Shown here in pieces: positions 18,957 to 26,497 of a stretch of 64,000 bases of DNA (the first letter of the stretch is position 1; every line of letters starts with the position of its first letter). Below the pieces are notes generated by a model, which was not told the DNA's origin, searched no databases, and saw only the letters and a program-made list of their open reading frames with translations. The position numbers and the translations under genes are program-made. The DNA comes from Roseimicrobium gellanilyticum (GTDB taxonomy: Bacteria > Verrucomicrobiota > Verrucomicrobiia > Verrucomicrobiales > Verrucomicrobiaceae): NCBI RefSeq assembly GCF_003315205.1, contig NZ_QNRR01000013.1, positions 1 through 64,000 on the forward strand, in the 5' to 3' direction.

Positions 18957-19370
18957 TTACCCACCAGTCTTCAGTCCAAATTTCGAAAGGGTCCGACGCC
19001 GTTTTTTCTCTTCCTCCATCTTCACCTTAATCGCCTCCTCGCACGCAGAACAGTAGATGTAATGCACCGGCTCAACGTAGAACGCGCTCCTGGTACTACT
19101 GACCCCAAGGGGACGAGGCATTGGGAAAGCAATCCGCCACTTGATGTAGTCTGGATCGGGCAGCACGCAGATTTCATCTGACTGCCGATAGCCATCTACT
19201 TCGATTACTTTCTGTCGGTGCTTCATGCAGATGATATCACCATCGGCATCCGTGGTGCCCTCCTTTCCCTTGTAGTGCCGGGCCGTGGTACCGCATGAGA
19301 CCAGCACCGCCAGTGCAAGCACGGCAACAGCATGAAGCACACTGCCGAAACGGAAAAGGTTCACCGACAT
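18957..19370 (-). CDS. Hypothetical lipoprotein
   Basis: A 137-residue protein. ATG 19370 gives a lipoprotein signal peptide with a lipobox ending AVLVSC near residue 26. The mature part has a CMKH motif, an EICVLPDPDYIKWR segment and a CSAC pair near residue 112 close to a Lys/Glu-rich C-terminal helix. The pair could bind metal. No family is recognised. The frame extends upstream to 19454, but the extension has no coding character. Follows vsr on the same strand (91 bp). Confidence 0.65.
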   Translation of the reverse strand: MSVNLFRFGSVLHAVAVLALAVLVSCGTTARHYKGKEGTTDADGDIICMKHRQKVIEVDGYRQSDEICVLPDPDYIKWRIAFPMPRPLGVSSTRSAFYVEPVHYIYCSACEEAIKVKMEEEKKRRRTLSKFGLKTGG

Positions 19371-19443
19371 CCTGCACGATAGTCGAGAACAAGAACCCAG
19401 CAACACCAACCAAGACCAACAACCAGCACCCCAATAAAACAAC

Positions 19444-19483
19444 CGCTCAACCATCGCTCAGCTATTGCTCACCCATCGCAAAC
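19444..19483. repeat. 11-bp tandem array NGCTCARCYAT, copy 1 (overlaps vsr stop)
   Basis: Three consecutive 11-bp units (CGCTCAACCAT, CGCTCAGCTAT, TGCTCACCCAT) are followed by CGCAAAC. The vsr stop codon at 19462-19464 lies inside the second unit, so the repeat encodes the last residues of Vsr. Further copies are at 23412-23451 and, inverted, at 23191-23230. Confidence 0.8.
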
Positions 19484-19941
19484 ACCCTCCTCAGTTTCCC
19501 CAGCAGCCACTTCTCCCGCTTCTTCGCCAAATCATGCTCCCACAGACGGACCACCGTCCACCCCTTCTTCCGCAACGCACGCGACTGCTTCCTGTCCCTC
19601 GCCTGATTCATCTCCCGCTTCTCATCCCAAAACGTCCGGTTCTGCTTGGGCCGGATATAGCACTTCGGACACGCATGCCAGAAACACCCATCCACAAACA
19701 CCGCGACCTTCAATTTCGGAAAGATGAAGTCCGGTCGGAAGGTGAACGACCTCAACACCCGTTTGCCAATCTTCCTGTCAGTGACCTGACCTTCACCCCT
19801 CAAACGCGCATGCCGTCTCCATCCTCTCATACCGTTGCTGCGGAAGACTTCGACCATGCGCAGCTCGGTATTCCTGTTCCCTCGGGAACGGATGCGCGAC
19901 ATCACATCGCTTCGCTTGGCTCTGGTGAAGATGTCCGGCAT
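19462..19941 (-). CDS. vsr: Very short patch repair (Vsr-type) endonuclease
   Basis: A 159-residue Vsr-family endonuclease. In E. coli, Vsr nicks DNA beside T:G mismatches created by deamination of 5-methylcytosine. Family marks here are the N-terminal DVMSRIRSRGNRNTELRM, the catalytic region RPDFIFPKLKVAVFVDGCFWHAC (Asp 71, His 89), and the C-terminal ARDRKQSRALRKKGWTVVRLWEHDL. A zinc site is suggested by Cys 86, Cys 91 and Cys 94. The start at 19941 (MPDIFTRAKRSDV) fits family length. No cytosine methyltransferase is encoded nearby, which is unusual because vsr is usually next to dcm-like genes. The last residues are encoded by a repeat array. Confidence 0.9.
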   Translation of the reverse strand: MPDIFTRAKRSDVMSRIRSRGNRNTELRMVEVFRSNGMRGWRRHARLRGEGQVTDRKIGKRVLRSFTFRPDFIFPKLKVAVFVDGCFWHACPKCYIRPKQNRTFWDEKREMNQARDRKQSRALRKKGWTVVRLWEHDLAKKREKWLLGKLRRVFAMGEQ

Positions 19942-19994
19942 TGGCTCCTCAGTGTAGTCGTTCACGAGAGTACGCGCTGCAGCACAGTTCCAGC

Positions 19995-20666
19995 TCATGA
20001 GTCATGCCGAGGAAATGAATCCAGCAGTGTTGGGACCTCGGGAAAAGGGATGCCCGGCGCAAGCTTTAGAGCCAACGCCTTTGCGCCAGCATAAGTGTCC
20101 CGGTCTGCGATGTGCTCTGCAATGCCATCGGACTCCAATCCGTACAGACCATAGATGACGGGTCCGTAGTCGGGGTCTTCTGGATCGTCGTTGGCACCAT
20201 ACTGCCGAATGTCACCTTCAGGTTCAGATCGGCGCACAGTGCGAATCTGGAGCTGGCAAAACGATGACTCTGAATTGGTGTTTTCTTCGGTCAGATTCAC
20301 GGGCACTGCCAGCCCCTCCAGCACTTTGACAGGCAGCCTCAGATGTAAAGCCACTCGAAGGCAGTCCATCTCATCAAAGCTCGCAAAACACTCCGGCCCC
20401 ATCACCTCAAGGCAAGCATCCCCGAATCTATCTTCCAGCAAGTAGGGCCACACATCATCCAGACACTCAAAGTCAACTCTGTCGGCGCACCAGGATTCGA
20501 ACAGCGACGCCACCCGCATCAACTGGCGCATAAACTCATCCCCCCCATGATAGACTTCGCTCAGATTGCGTTTGGGATCATGATCCACAGCCTGCCAGCA
20601 GGCATTCCAGATCGAGAGGGCTCCGGCAAACACGGCAGCGGGATCGAGGTCGGAGGATTGTTCCAT
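19995..20666 (-). CDS. Hypothetical protein next to vsr
   Basis: A 223-residue acidic cytoplasmic protein with no signal peptide or membrane helix. The N-terminal 110 residues look helical (ALSIWNACWQAVDHDP, LMRVASLFESWCADRV). The C-terminal 50 residues carry a conserved-looking GLESDGIAEHIADRDTYAGAKALALKLAPGI.FP segment, which resembles a short domain often found at the end of uncharacterised bacterial proteins. No function is recognised. It lies 53 bp upstream of vsr on the same strand and divergently from the DUF3883-like gene. Confidence 0.7.
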   Translation of the reverse strand: MEQSSDLDPAAVFAGALSIWNACWQAVDHDPKRNLSEVYHGGDEFMRQLMRVASLFESWCADRVDFECLDDVWPYLLEDRFGDACLEVMGPECFASFDEMDCLRVALHLRLPVKVLEGLAVPVNLTEENTNSESSFCQLQIRTVRRSEPEGDIRQYGANDDPEDPDYGPVIYGLYGLESDGIAEHIADRDTYAGAKALALKLAPGIPFPEVPTLLDSFPRHDS

Positions 20667-20748
20667 ACAAGATGAGGCGACTCTGGCTTGGTTGTAGCGG
20701 TGTTGGAAAGACGTTGCTTGTAACGATTCTCCCCGGTATTTTCCTGGG

Positions 20749-21606
20749 ATGTCAGAGTCGGAAAACTGGTCGCAGAATGAAGTTGAAGCGATTGTTGCTG
20801 ACTACTTCGCCATGTGGGAAAAGGAGCTCCGCGGAGAAACCTTCAACAAGGCAGAGCACAATCGCATCCTGCGAAAACTGATTCCAAACCGTTCACGCGG
20901 TTCCGTTGAGAAGAAGCATCAGAACATAAGCGCCGTGCTTTGGCACCTTGGCTACCCATTTATCGATGGGTACAAACCCCTTCCACGCTATCAAAACCTA
21001 CTGCGCGATGTCATTGAGACACGGCTTAAAAACCAAATTGTCATCAATCGATTAGTTAGCAAGAAGGTGCATGCCCCAGCAACCTTGTCACCGATTCCAA
21101 AGAAGGGCCTGAACAGAATTGTAGTTCCTCCGCCCAAGCGGAAAGAAATCAAAGAGCTGCTCCAGGAGGAGGCTAGAAAGAAGACGGCGTTCATCAGGCG
21201 CAATTACCTTGAGATCGAAGCCATGAACCATTCGCTTGGTCGGGCAGGTGAAGAATTCATTCTGCACTACGAGCGTGAACGCTTACGACGAGCTGGCAAG
21301 AAGGCACTGGCCGGGCAAGTCGAGCATGTGTCAGATACGAGGGGCGATCATATGGGCTACGATATCCTATCGTTCGAAACCGATGGACGAGAACGTCTGA
21401 TAGAAGCAAAGACCACCCGGTTCGGACAGATGTCACGCTTCTTCGCGTCAGCAAACGAAGTGGAATTCTCCGACGCGAACAAGAAGATCTACTTCCTATA
21501 TCGCCTCTTCGACTTTGAACGGAATCCGAGATTCTTTGTGCTCGGAGGATCATTGCGCGAATCCTGCAACCTGACGCCTTTTACGTATTCGGTTGTGCCT
21601 ACATAG
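20749..21606 (+). CDS. DUF3883-like protein with PD-(D/E)XK nuclease-type motif
   Basis: A 285-residue protein. The C-terminal half (about 165-285) resembles DUF3883: GRAGEEFILHYERERL, then SDTRGDHMGYDILSFE and RLIEAKTTRFG. The Glu, Asp and EAK arrangement matches a PD-(D/E)XK nuclease active site. The N-terminal 80 residues (SQNEVEAIVADYFAMWEKELRGE..NKAEHNRILRKLI) look like a DNA-binding or SANT-like helical segment often seen with such nucleases. The codon and amino-acid makeup (Lys-rich, AT-richer) differs from neighbours, suggesting horizontal gain. Together with Vsr it looks like a small defence or restriction islet. Nuclease activity is inferred. Confidence 0.8.
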   Translation: MSESENWSQNEVEAIVADYFAMWEKELRGETFNKAEHNRILRKLIPNRSRGSVEKKHQNISAVLWHLGYPFIDGYKPLPRYQNLLRDVIETRLKNQIVINRLVSKKVHAPATLSPIPKKGLNRIVVPPPKRKEIKELLQEEARKKTAFIRRNYLEIEAMNHSLGRAGEEFILHYERERLRRAGKKALAGQVEHVSDTRGDHMGYDILSFETDGRERLIEAKTTRFGQMSRFFASANEVEFSDANKKIYFLYRLFDFERNPRFFVLGGSLRESCNLTPFTYSVVPT

Positions 21607-21702
21607 CCCAGCAATACACGACAACGTCCGGCCTCTTTCTGCACCTGATTCCCAAACATCAGCAAATCACATTGCAGCGCTCGGCGGATTCGCACTTCTC
21701 TC

Positions 21703-23112
21703 TCACCCCTTAATCCCCGCCGCCGCCAGCACCGTCTCGGGATTGACGACCTTGCCTTCCAGCTCCTCACGGGTGCCGGACTTCAGCTCATCGCGGAACT
21801 TCTTCACAAAGCTCTGGGTCGGCCAGGAGCAGGCTTCGCCGAAGGCGCAGATGGTTTTGCCTTCGATGTTGTTGGCGACGCGCTCGAGTTCATCCACGTC
21901 CGAGGGGCTGGCGGTGCCGGCCACGATGCGGTCGCTGATCTTCTTCATCCACAGGGAGCCCTCGCGGCAGGGGGTGCACTGGCCGCAGGATTCGTGGGCG
22001 TAGAAGGCGTTCAGGTTGTTGATGACCCAGGACATGGAGCGGGAGTCATCCATGATGATGACACCGCCGGAGCCAGCCATGGAGCCGCAGGCCGCCATGG
22101 TGTCGAAGTCCATGGGGATGTCCATGATGGTGAGCTCGCGGCCGTCCTTGAGCTTGAATTTCTCATCGGCGCGCAGCACCTTGGCAGACGAGCCGCCGGG
22201 GATGATGGCCTTGAGCTTGCGACCGGGCTTGAGTCCGCCGCAGAGGTCATTGATGACCTCGCCCATGGTGACCTTGCCCACCTGCACTTCGAAGTAGCCG
22301 GGCTTCTGCACGTCGCCACTCACGCAGAGGATGCGGGTGCCGGTGTTGTTCGGCGTACCGAGCTTGGCGTACTCTTCGCCGCCCATCTCGATGATGTGCT
22401 TCACATGGCAGAGGGACTCCACGTTGTTCACAATCGTGGGGCACATGTAGAGGCCGAGCGCCGCGGGGAAATACGGTGGCTTGATGCGCGGGTAGGGGCG
22501 CTTGCCTTCGAGCGACTCGATGAGGCCGGTCTCTTCACCGCAGATGTACGCGCCCGCGCCGCGGTGCACATAGATCTCGAGGTCGTAACCCTTGCCGAGA
22601 ATGTTCTTGCCCAAAAATCCCTTCGCGCGCGCTTCATCGAGCGCCTTCTCCAGGATGATGGCAGCTTCCGGGAACTCTTCGCGGATGTAGATGTACGCGA
22701 GGCTGGCCTTCACCGCGAAGCAGGAAATCACCATGCCCTCCACGAGCTGGTGGGGGTCCTGGTGCATGATGTAGCGGTCCTTGAAGGTGCCGGGCTCGGA
22801 CTCGTCTGCGTTGCAGATGAGGTAGACGGGCTTGGTATTCGTGGGCGGGATGAAGCCCCACTTCACTCCCGTCGGGAAACCGGCACCGCCACGACCGCGC
22901 AGGCCGGCCTTCTTCACGTCATCAATGATGGCCTGGCGCTCCATGCCCATGGCCTTCTTGAGCTGCTCGTACCCGCCGTCCTTCAGATAGCACTCGATGG
23001 ATGGGTCATACCCTTCGCGGTCCACATTCTTGAAGATAAGGCGGTGCTCACGAGCGTGAGGCTGCTTGCCCTGCTTGTAGGAGATCTTGGACTTGGTCGC
23101 GGCGGAGGCCAT
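21703..23112 (-). CDS. nuoF: NADH-quinone oxidoreductase subunit F (complex I, 51 kDa subunit)
   Basis: A 469-residue NADH- and FMN-binding subunit of respiratory complex I. FMN/NADH motifs are seen: GLRGRGGAGFPTGVKWGF, then GAGAYICGEETGLIESLEG and ..PRIKPPYFPA. The C-terminal 4Fe-4S site has CGQCTPCREGS plus a later Cys in CAFGEAC. The frame also extends to 23148, but ATG 23112 is preferred because the shared palindrome at 23155-23173 would otherwise touch the start. The usual neighbour nuoE is absent; nuoG lies downstream, separated by about 6.4 kb of unrelated genes on both strands. Confidence 0.95.
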   Translation of the reverse strand: MASAATKSKISYKQGKQPHAREHRLIFKNVDREGYDPSIECYLKDGGYEQLKKAMGMERQAIIDDVKKAGLRGRGGAGFPTGVKWGFIPPTNTKPVYLICNADESEPGTFKDRYIMHQDPHQLVEGMVISCFAVKASLAYIYIREEFPEAAIILEKALDEARAKGFLGKNILGKGYDLEIYVHRGAGAYICGEETGLIESLEGKRPYPRIKPPYFPAALGLYMCPTIVNNVESLCHVKHIIEMGGEEYAKLGTPNNTGTRILCVSGDVQKPGYFEVQVGKVTMGEVINDLCGGLKPGRKLKAIIPGGSSAKVLRADEKFKLKDGRELTIMDIPMDFDTMAACGSMAGSGGVIIMDDSRSMSWVINNLNAFYAHESCGQCTPCREGSLWMKKISDRIVAGTASPSDVDELERVANNIEGKTICAFGEACSWPTQSFVKKFRDELKSGTREELEGKVVNPETVLAAAGIKG

Positions 23113-23154
23113 GGAGCCGGAAGATGCTACCGGGGTGGCGGGGGGCAAGGGCGA

Positions 23155-23173
23155 TTTGTGAAAAATTTCACAA
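23155..23173 (-). promoter_or_regulatory. CRP/FNR-like palindrome upstream of nuoF
   Basis: TTGTGAAAAAATTTCACAA has the same half-sites as the nuoG element, with one extra A, so the spacer is 7 instead of 6. Flanking AAGGG and AAGCGCG are shared. The difference in spacing might weaken binding of a CRP/FNR-type factor. Confidence 0.5.
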
Positions 23174-23190
23174 GCGCGCTAAAAGTTGCC

Positions 23191-23230
23191 GTTGGCGGTG
23201 GGTGAGCAGTGGCTGAGCGGTGGTTGGGGG
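23191..23230. repeat. 11-bp tandem array, inverted copy
   Basis: In reverse orientation it reads CGCTCAGCCAC, TGCTCACCCAC, CGCCAAC, matching the arrays at 19444-19483 and 23412-23451 in unit length and order. With the latter it forms a wide inverted pair around a 180-bp G-rich spacer. Confidence 0.7.
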
Positions 23231-23411
23231 AAGCTGCTGGTGGGGAGCGCGGTGATACGCGGGACGGGGAGAGGTGGGGCGTCAGGGGTTCGGGAACGGG
23301 GCGTTCCCGTTCCTTGGGCCTGGGGCGGTGTGCTGGAAGGTAGTTGCCTTGGGGTAGGAGTGCCCCCAATCCTTGGCAGTGAGCCGCTTGAGTGGGATTC
23401 CAAAAAACAAT

Positions 23412-23451
23412 TGCTCAACTATCGCTCAGCCATGGCTCACCCATCGCAAAC
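23412..23451. repeat. 11-bp tandem array NGCTCARCYAT, copy 2
   Basis: Units TGCTCAACTAT, CGCTCAGCCAT and GGCTCACCCAT are followed by CGCAAAC, almost the same as 19444-19483. It lies just past the stop codon of the 23463-25553 gene on its downstream side. Confidence 0.8.
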
Positions 23452-23462
23452 TCCCTGCCTGC

Positions 23463-25553
23463 TCATTTCGGCCCAAACAGCAGCCTTCCCGTCGCCGGGT
23501 CTCGCTTGTACTCCACATCCACGGCTTTCCCTCCCCTGCCCTCCGGCAGAAGTTTGCCCTCCATGTTGAACTCAAACCGGCGGCCGTTGGCGCGGCGCAT
23601 CCAGCCGATGGGGGCGCCTTCCTTGTCGTAGAGGTGGATGTCCCGCCAGTTCTTGGGGCTGGTGAGGCGCTGGTCCACGTATGCAGGGGCAACGGAACGG
23701 TCCAGAAACTCGGGCAGCACGGCCTGGCTCAGCACGGTGAGGTGGAACTGCTTCAGGTGATGCTTGTCCCCGGCGGTGAGGCGCTCTTCATCGGCAATCA
23801 GCTCCACCCGGCCGATGTCCTCCTGACCGAGAAGCACCCCCCAGTCCAGCAGCCGCTTCCGGGCAGCCATGATGTCCTGCACGGCGGTGCCCTTGGAGGA
23901 CTTGCGGGCGAGCCCCATGAGGTCCTCCTGCAGCGCGACAAACATGTCCGGCGAGCTCGCGAGCGTGTCGATGGCCGTGTACATGGCCTCGATGAGGGAG
24001 TGTTTGCCACCGATTTCGGGTGCCTCCAGGCGCTTGCGCAGGTCTTCCTTCAGCTTCTTCTCCGCCGCCTCAGCCTCGGTCTTCTTGGCGGGTTCGGCAG
24101 CCAGTTCGCGCCATTTCTCCTGCTGGGGCGCAAACTCGTCCGCCAGGGCTTTCATGCGCACAAGGGCCTCCTCAGACAAGCCCTTGGCGAGCAACCCCAT
24201 GGCCAGCGACTTCCGCTCGTTATGCGAACGCCTTGCCAGAGCCAGCCATCGCAGATCCGTGGGCGGCGGGATGCCGGGGTCGGGATTGCCATTCTCATAG
24301 CAAATCTCCTGCACCCGTCCCTTCTCATCCAGGAAGCGCATCTCATTGGGAAGCATGTAGAAGGAAATGAACGCGGGCGCGGACCATGCGGTGCCATTCC
24401 CCGCAAATACGCCGATATCCACCCGGTGGGTCTGGATGCCGGTCGCAGCGCGCATTTCCGGATGCCACCCCACGTTGATGGTCGCCTCCGAGGCATCTGG
24501 AGAACTCGGGGTGATTTTCACCTTCTGTGGGTCCCCCTGAAGGAGCACCCACTTGATTTTGAGCGGCATCTTTTTGATGGTGCCGGACTGGCGGGCGCTG
24601 ACGGTGATCTCGTAGTTCGCAGCAGAGCGCCGATAGATGCGGGCGATGCCGCAAGGGGAAGTGCCCACGACCTCGCTATTGACGGAGGGCATCTCGAAGT
24701 AGTCGCGCCCCGCGGTGGAGGTGCCTTCACGCACCACATTCAGCAACGTCACGGGAGGGATGGAGGCGTCCTTCATCTGGTGGGCCAGCTCCACCATCCT
24801 GGCCTCATCGATTTGAGCCGGGTCAAAGACGGGCGGGTGTGCCTTTCCCGTGAAGTAGTCCTCCTCGCTCTGCACCATCTTGTTGCTGCGGCGGAAGATG
24901 CTCTGCAGCGCAGGCATGAGGGCACGGCTCTTGATGAGCGCCGCCTGTGTATCGGGAGGCAGGGCCACCGTGGCACTGAGGAAGGCACGCACAAAGGGCT
25001 GGTCCTGGTACGAGCTGCCCTGGGCGATGATGCAGAAGGGGGTATTGGCCGTGTACAGGTCGCCATAGCCCCCCACCCCATTCCAGCCGGGGTCGTAATC
25101 CTGATGCTCGGGGTAGACGAAGAGATTGGTATTCAGGTACTGATTCGTGAGGAACAGGAATCCCTGCGGCTGGATGAAGTAGAGGCGGGGAAGACTGCCA
25201 CCGCGATCTGCGGGCGCGGACATGGAGCAGTTCCCAATCAGCGGCATCTGCCGGACGGCACCGGCTGGGCCCATGTGGGCATTCGCGCCCTTCTCTGCGT
25301 CCGAGGGCGCGTACACCTTCAATTGGGGCCACTCCGCGGCGTTGAGGGGGGAATGACCGCCGTCTCGATTTTCGTAGGTGATGGCGCCGAGGCCAGCAGC
25401 GGTCCCTGCCTGAAACCATTCATTGAGGCGCTTCCCCACTTCATCCGTACGGGTGGTCACCTGTGCCACTGCGGGGGCTGCGGACGCCATCCACGCCAGG
25501 CAAACCGCCGTGGCAAGAAAGGGAATGTGTGGAGAGCGGGAACCCGGCATCAC
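23463..25553 (-). CDS. Large secreted protein of unknown function
   Basis: A 696-residue protein with a Sec signal peptide (hydrophobic residues about 11-25, cleavage near APAVAQ). The first 300 residues carry motifs such as LYFIQPQGFLFLTNQYLNTNLFVYPEHQDYDPGWNGVGGYGDLYTANTPF, written here only in outline: an aromatic, Gly-rich region. A middle beta-rich region has ISARQSGTIKKMP-like strands, and the last 200 residues form a Glu/Lys-rich helical segment. It resembles large uncharacterised exported proteins of verrucomicrobia. No catalytic motif is recognised. It is transcribed divergently from the gene at 25691. Function unknown. Confidence 0.75.
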   Translation of the reverse strand: MMPGSRSPHIPFLATAVCLAWMASAAPAVAQVTTRTDEVGKRLNEWFQAGTAAGLGAITYENRDGGHSPLNAAEWPQLKVYAPSDAEKGANAHMGPAGAVRQMPLIGNCSMSAPADRGGSLPRLYFIQPQGFLFLTNQYLNTNLFVYPEHQDYDPGWNGVGGYGDLYTANTPFCIIAQGSSYQDQPFVRAFLSATVALPPDTQAALIKSRALMPALQSIFRRSNKMVQSEEDYFTGKAHPPVFDPAQIDEARMVELAHQMKDASIPPVTLLNVVREGTSTAGRDYFEMPSVNSEVVGTSPCGIARIYRRSAANYEITVSARQSGTIKKMPLKIKWVLLQGDPQKVKITPSSPDASEATINVGWHPEMRAATGIQTHRVDIGVFAGNGTAWSAPAFISFYMLPNEMRFLDEKGRVQEICYENGNPDPGIPPPTDLRWLALARRSHNERKSLAMGLLAKGLSEEALVRMKALADEFAPQQEKWRELAAEPAKKTEAEAAEKKLKEDLRKRLEAPEIGGKHSLIEAMYTAIDTLASSPDMFVALQEDLMGLARKSSKGTAVQDIMAARKRLLDWGVLLGQEDIGRVELIADEERLTAGDKHHLKQFHLTVLSQAVLPEFLDRSVAPAYVDQRLTSPKNWRDIHLYDKEGAPIGWMRRANGRRFEFNMEGKLLPEGRGGKAVDVEYKRDPATGRLLFGPK

Positions 25554-25690
25554 TACAGACTTTACGCATGATGGGCCGTGCAGGTCCTGTTTGCACGAAA
25601 CTTTCCAAGGCGCTTGAACGTCTCCTATTTGACAAGGTCTTTACATGGAAAATCCTTGCGAAAGACAAGAAAAACACTTACTTCCCGAGT

Positions 25691-26344
25691 ATGAAATACG
25701 TCTTCTGGCTGTTGCTTGCGGCATTGGGCATCTGGGCATGGCAGAACCCTGAGAAGGTTCGCGATGCCGGAGACAATGCGGCCAAGTGGATTGGGGAGAA
25801 GTCCCGCATGATCGCAGACAAGTGGGATCCCAAGGCTCCTGAGGCTCCCGTCGTAGAGGCGCCTCTGCCGGAACTGCCGGAGGGCGTGTATGTCTTGAGG
25901 CAGGATGTCATTGTGGCCACCGGAAAGGGCACGGTGAAATGGGCCGCTGGCACTTCCATCCGCAAACTGGGCGAAGGTGCAGGCAAGATTCTGGTGAGCG
26001 ATGGCGTGAACCAGACAACCGTCGACCTTTCTCTTCTCACTCGTGATCAAGCAGAGAGGCGCGCCTTTTACAAGAAGCTGGAGGCACTGAATGCCGGCCA
26101 GGCCATGTCAGCGGCTCGCACTCTGGAGGCCGAACTTATCGAGTTGGATGCCAAGATCGTGAAGATGGTGCAGGAAAAGCGCAGCATTGCCGCTGCCCGC
26201 GCCATCAACGGTGGTCTGCAGCCCTTTGGCACTACGGAAGAGTTCCTGGACCTCTCCATCAAGAGAGCAGAAGACCGCAAGAACGAGATCTACAAGATTC
26301 TGGGCAGAACCCCGACTCCCTCCCGCTCCCTTTCCGTGAAGTAA
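25691..26344 (+). CDS. Membrane-anchored protein with coiled-coil C-terminus
   Basis: A 217-residue protein. ATG 25691 begins MKYVFWLLLAALGIWAWQ, a single N-terminal membrane helix or uncleaved signal. Residues 60-110 form a small beta domain (YVLRQDVIVATGKGTVKWAAGTSIRKLG), reminiscent of an SH3-like segment. The C-terminal half is a charged helix of about 80 residues (ALNAGQAMSAARTLEAELIELDAKI...). No family is recognised. The longer frame from 25463 is not supported by coding character. It ends just before a strong terminator. Confidence 0.7.
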   Translation: MKYVFWLLLAALGIWAWQNPEKVRDAGDNAAKWIGEKSRMIADKWDPKAPEAPVVEAPLPELPEGVYVLRQDVIVATGKGTVKWAAGTSIRKLGEGAGKILVSDGVNQTTVDLSLLTRDQAERRAFYKKLEALNAGQAMSAARTLEAELIELDAKIVKMVQEKRSIAAARAINGGLQPFGTTEEFLDLSIKRAEDRKNEIYKILGRTPTPSRSLSVK

Positions 26345-26421
26345 TCTGCGTCTGCGGAGACGCATGACACATAGCATTTGCGGTGATGCTGCAGAAGCAT
26401 CACCCCCGGAGAAGATTCACA

Positions 26422-26445
26422 CACCACACCCCGGCGGGTGTGGTG
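26422..26445 (+). terminator. Rho-independent terminator after the 25691-26344 gene
   Basis: A 9-bp perfect stem (CACCACACC / GGTGTGGTG) with a 6-nt loop is followed by CTTTGTTTT. It is a clear intrinsic terminator on the plus strand. Confidence 0.8.
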
Positions 26446-26497
26446 CTTTGTTTTGAGCCCCTTCAAGGGTTGGCTCTGATACCGGGTTGAGTCTCTC

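Noticed and set aside
20478-20500. tRNA-like T-arm sequence (TTCGAATCC on the minus strand)
   Set aside because: It lies in coding sequence of the hypothetical protein at 19995-20666 and no acceptor stem or anticodon arm can be formed around it.
21994-23205. 403-codon plus-strand open frame over nuoF
   Set aside because: An antisense shadow of nuoF, with no domain features.
19444-23451. CRISPR array
   Set aside because: The direct repeats are 11 bp, adjacent without spacers, in three units only, and no cas gene is near.
23373-25571. 732-codon plus-strand open frame
   Set aside because: It lies antisense to the 696-residue secreted protein with a signal peptide; composition is Arg/His/Gly-rich like other shadows.
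25629-25657. Promoter TTGACA upstream of the 25691 gene
   Set aside because: The -35 hexamer is perfect, but no acceptable -10 appears at 16-18 bp.
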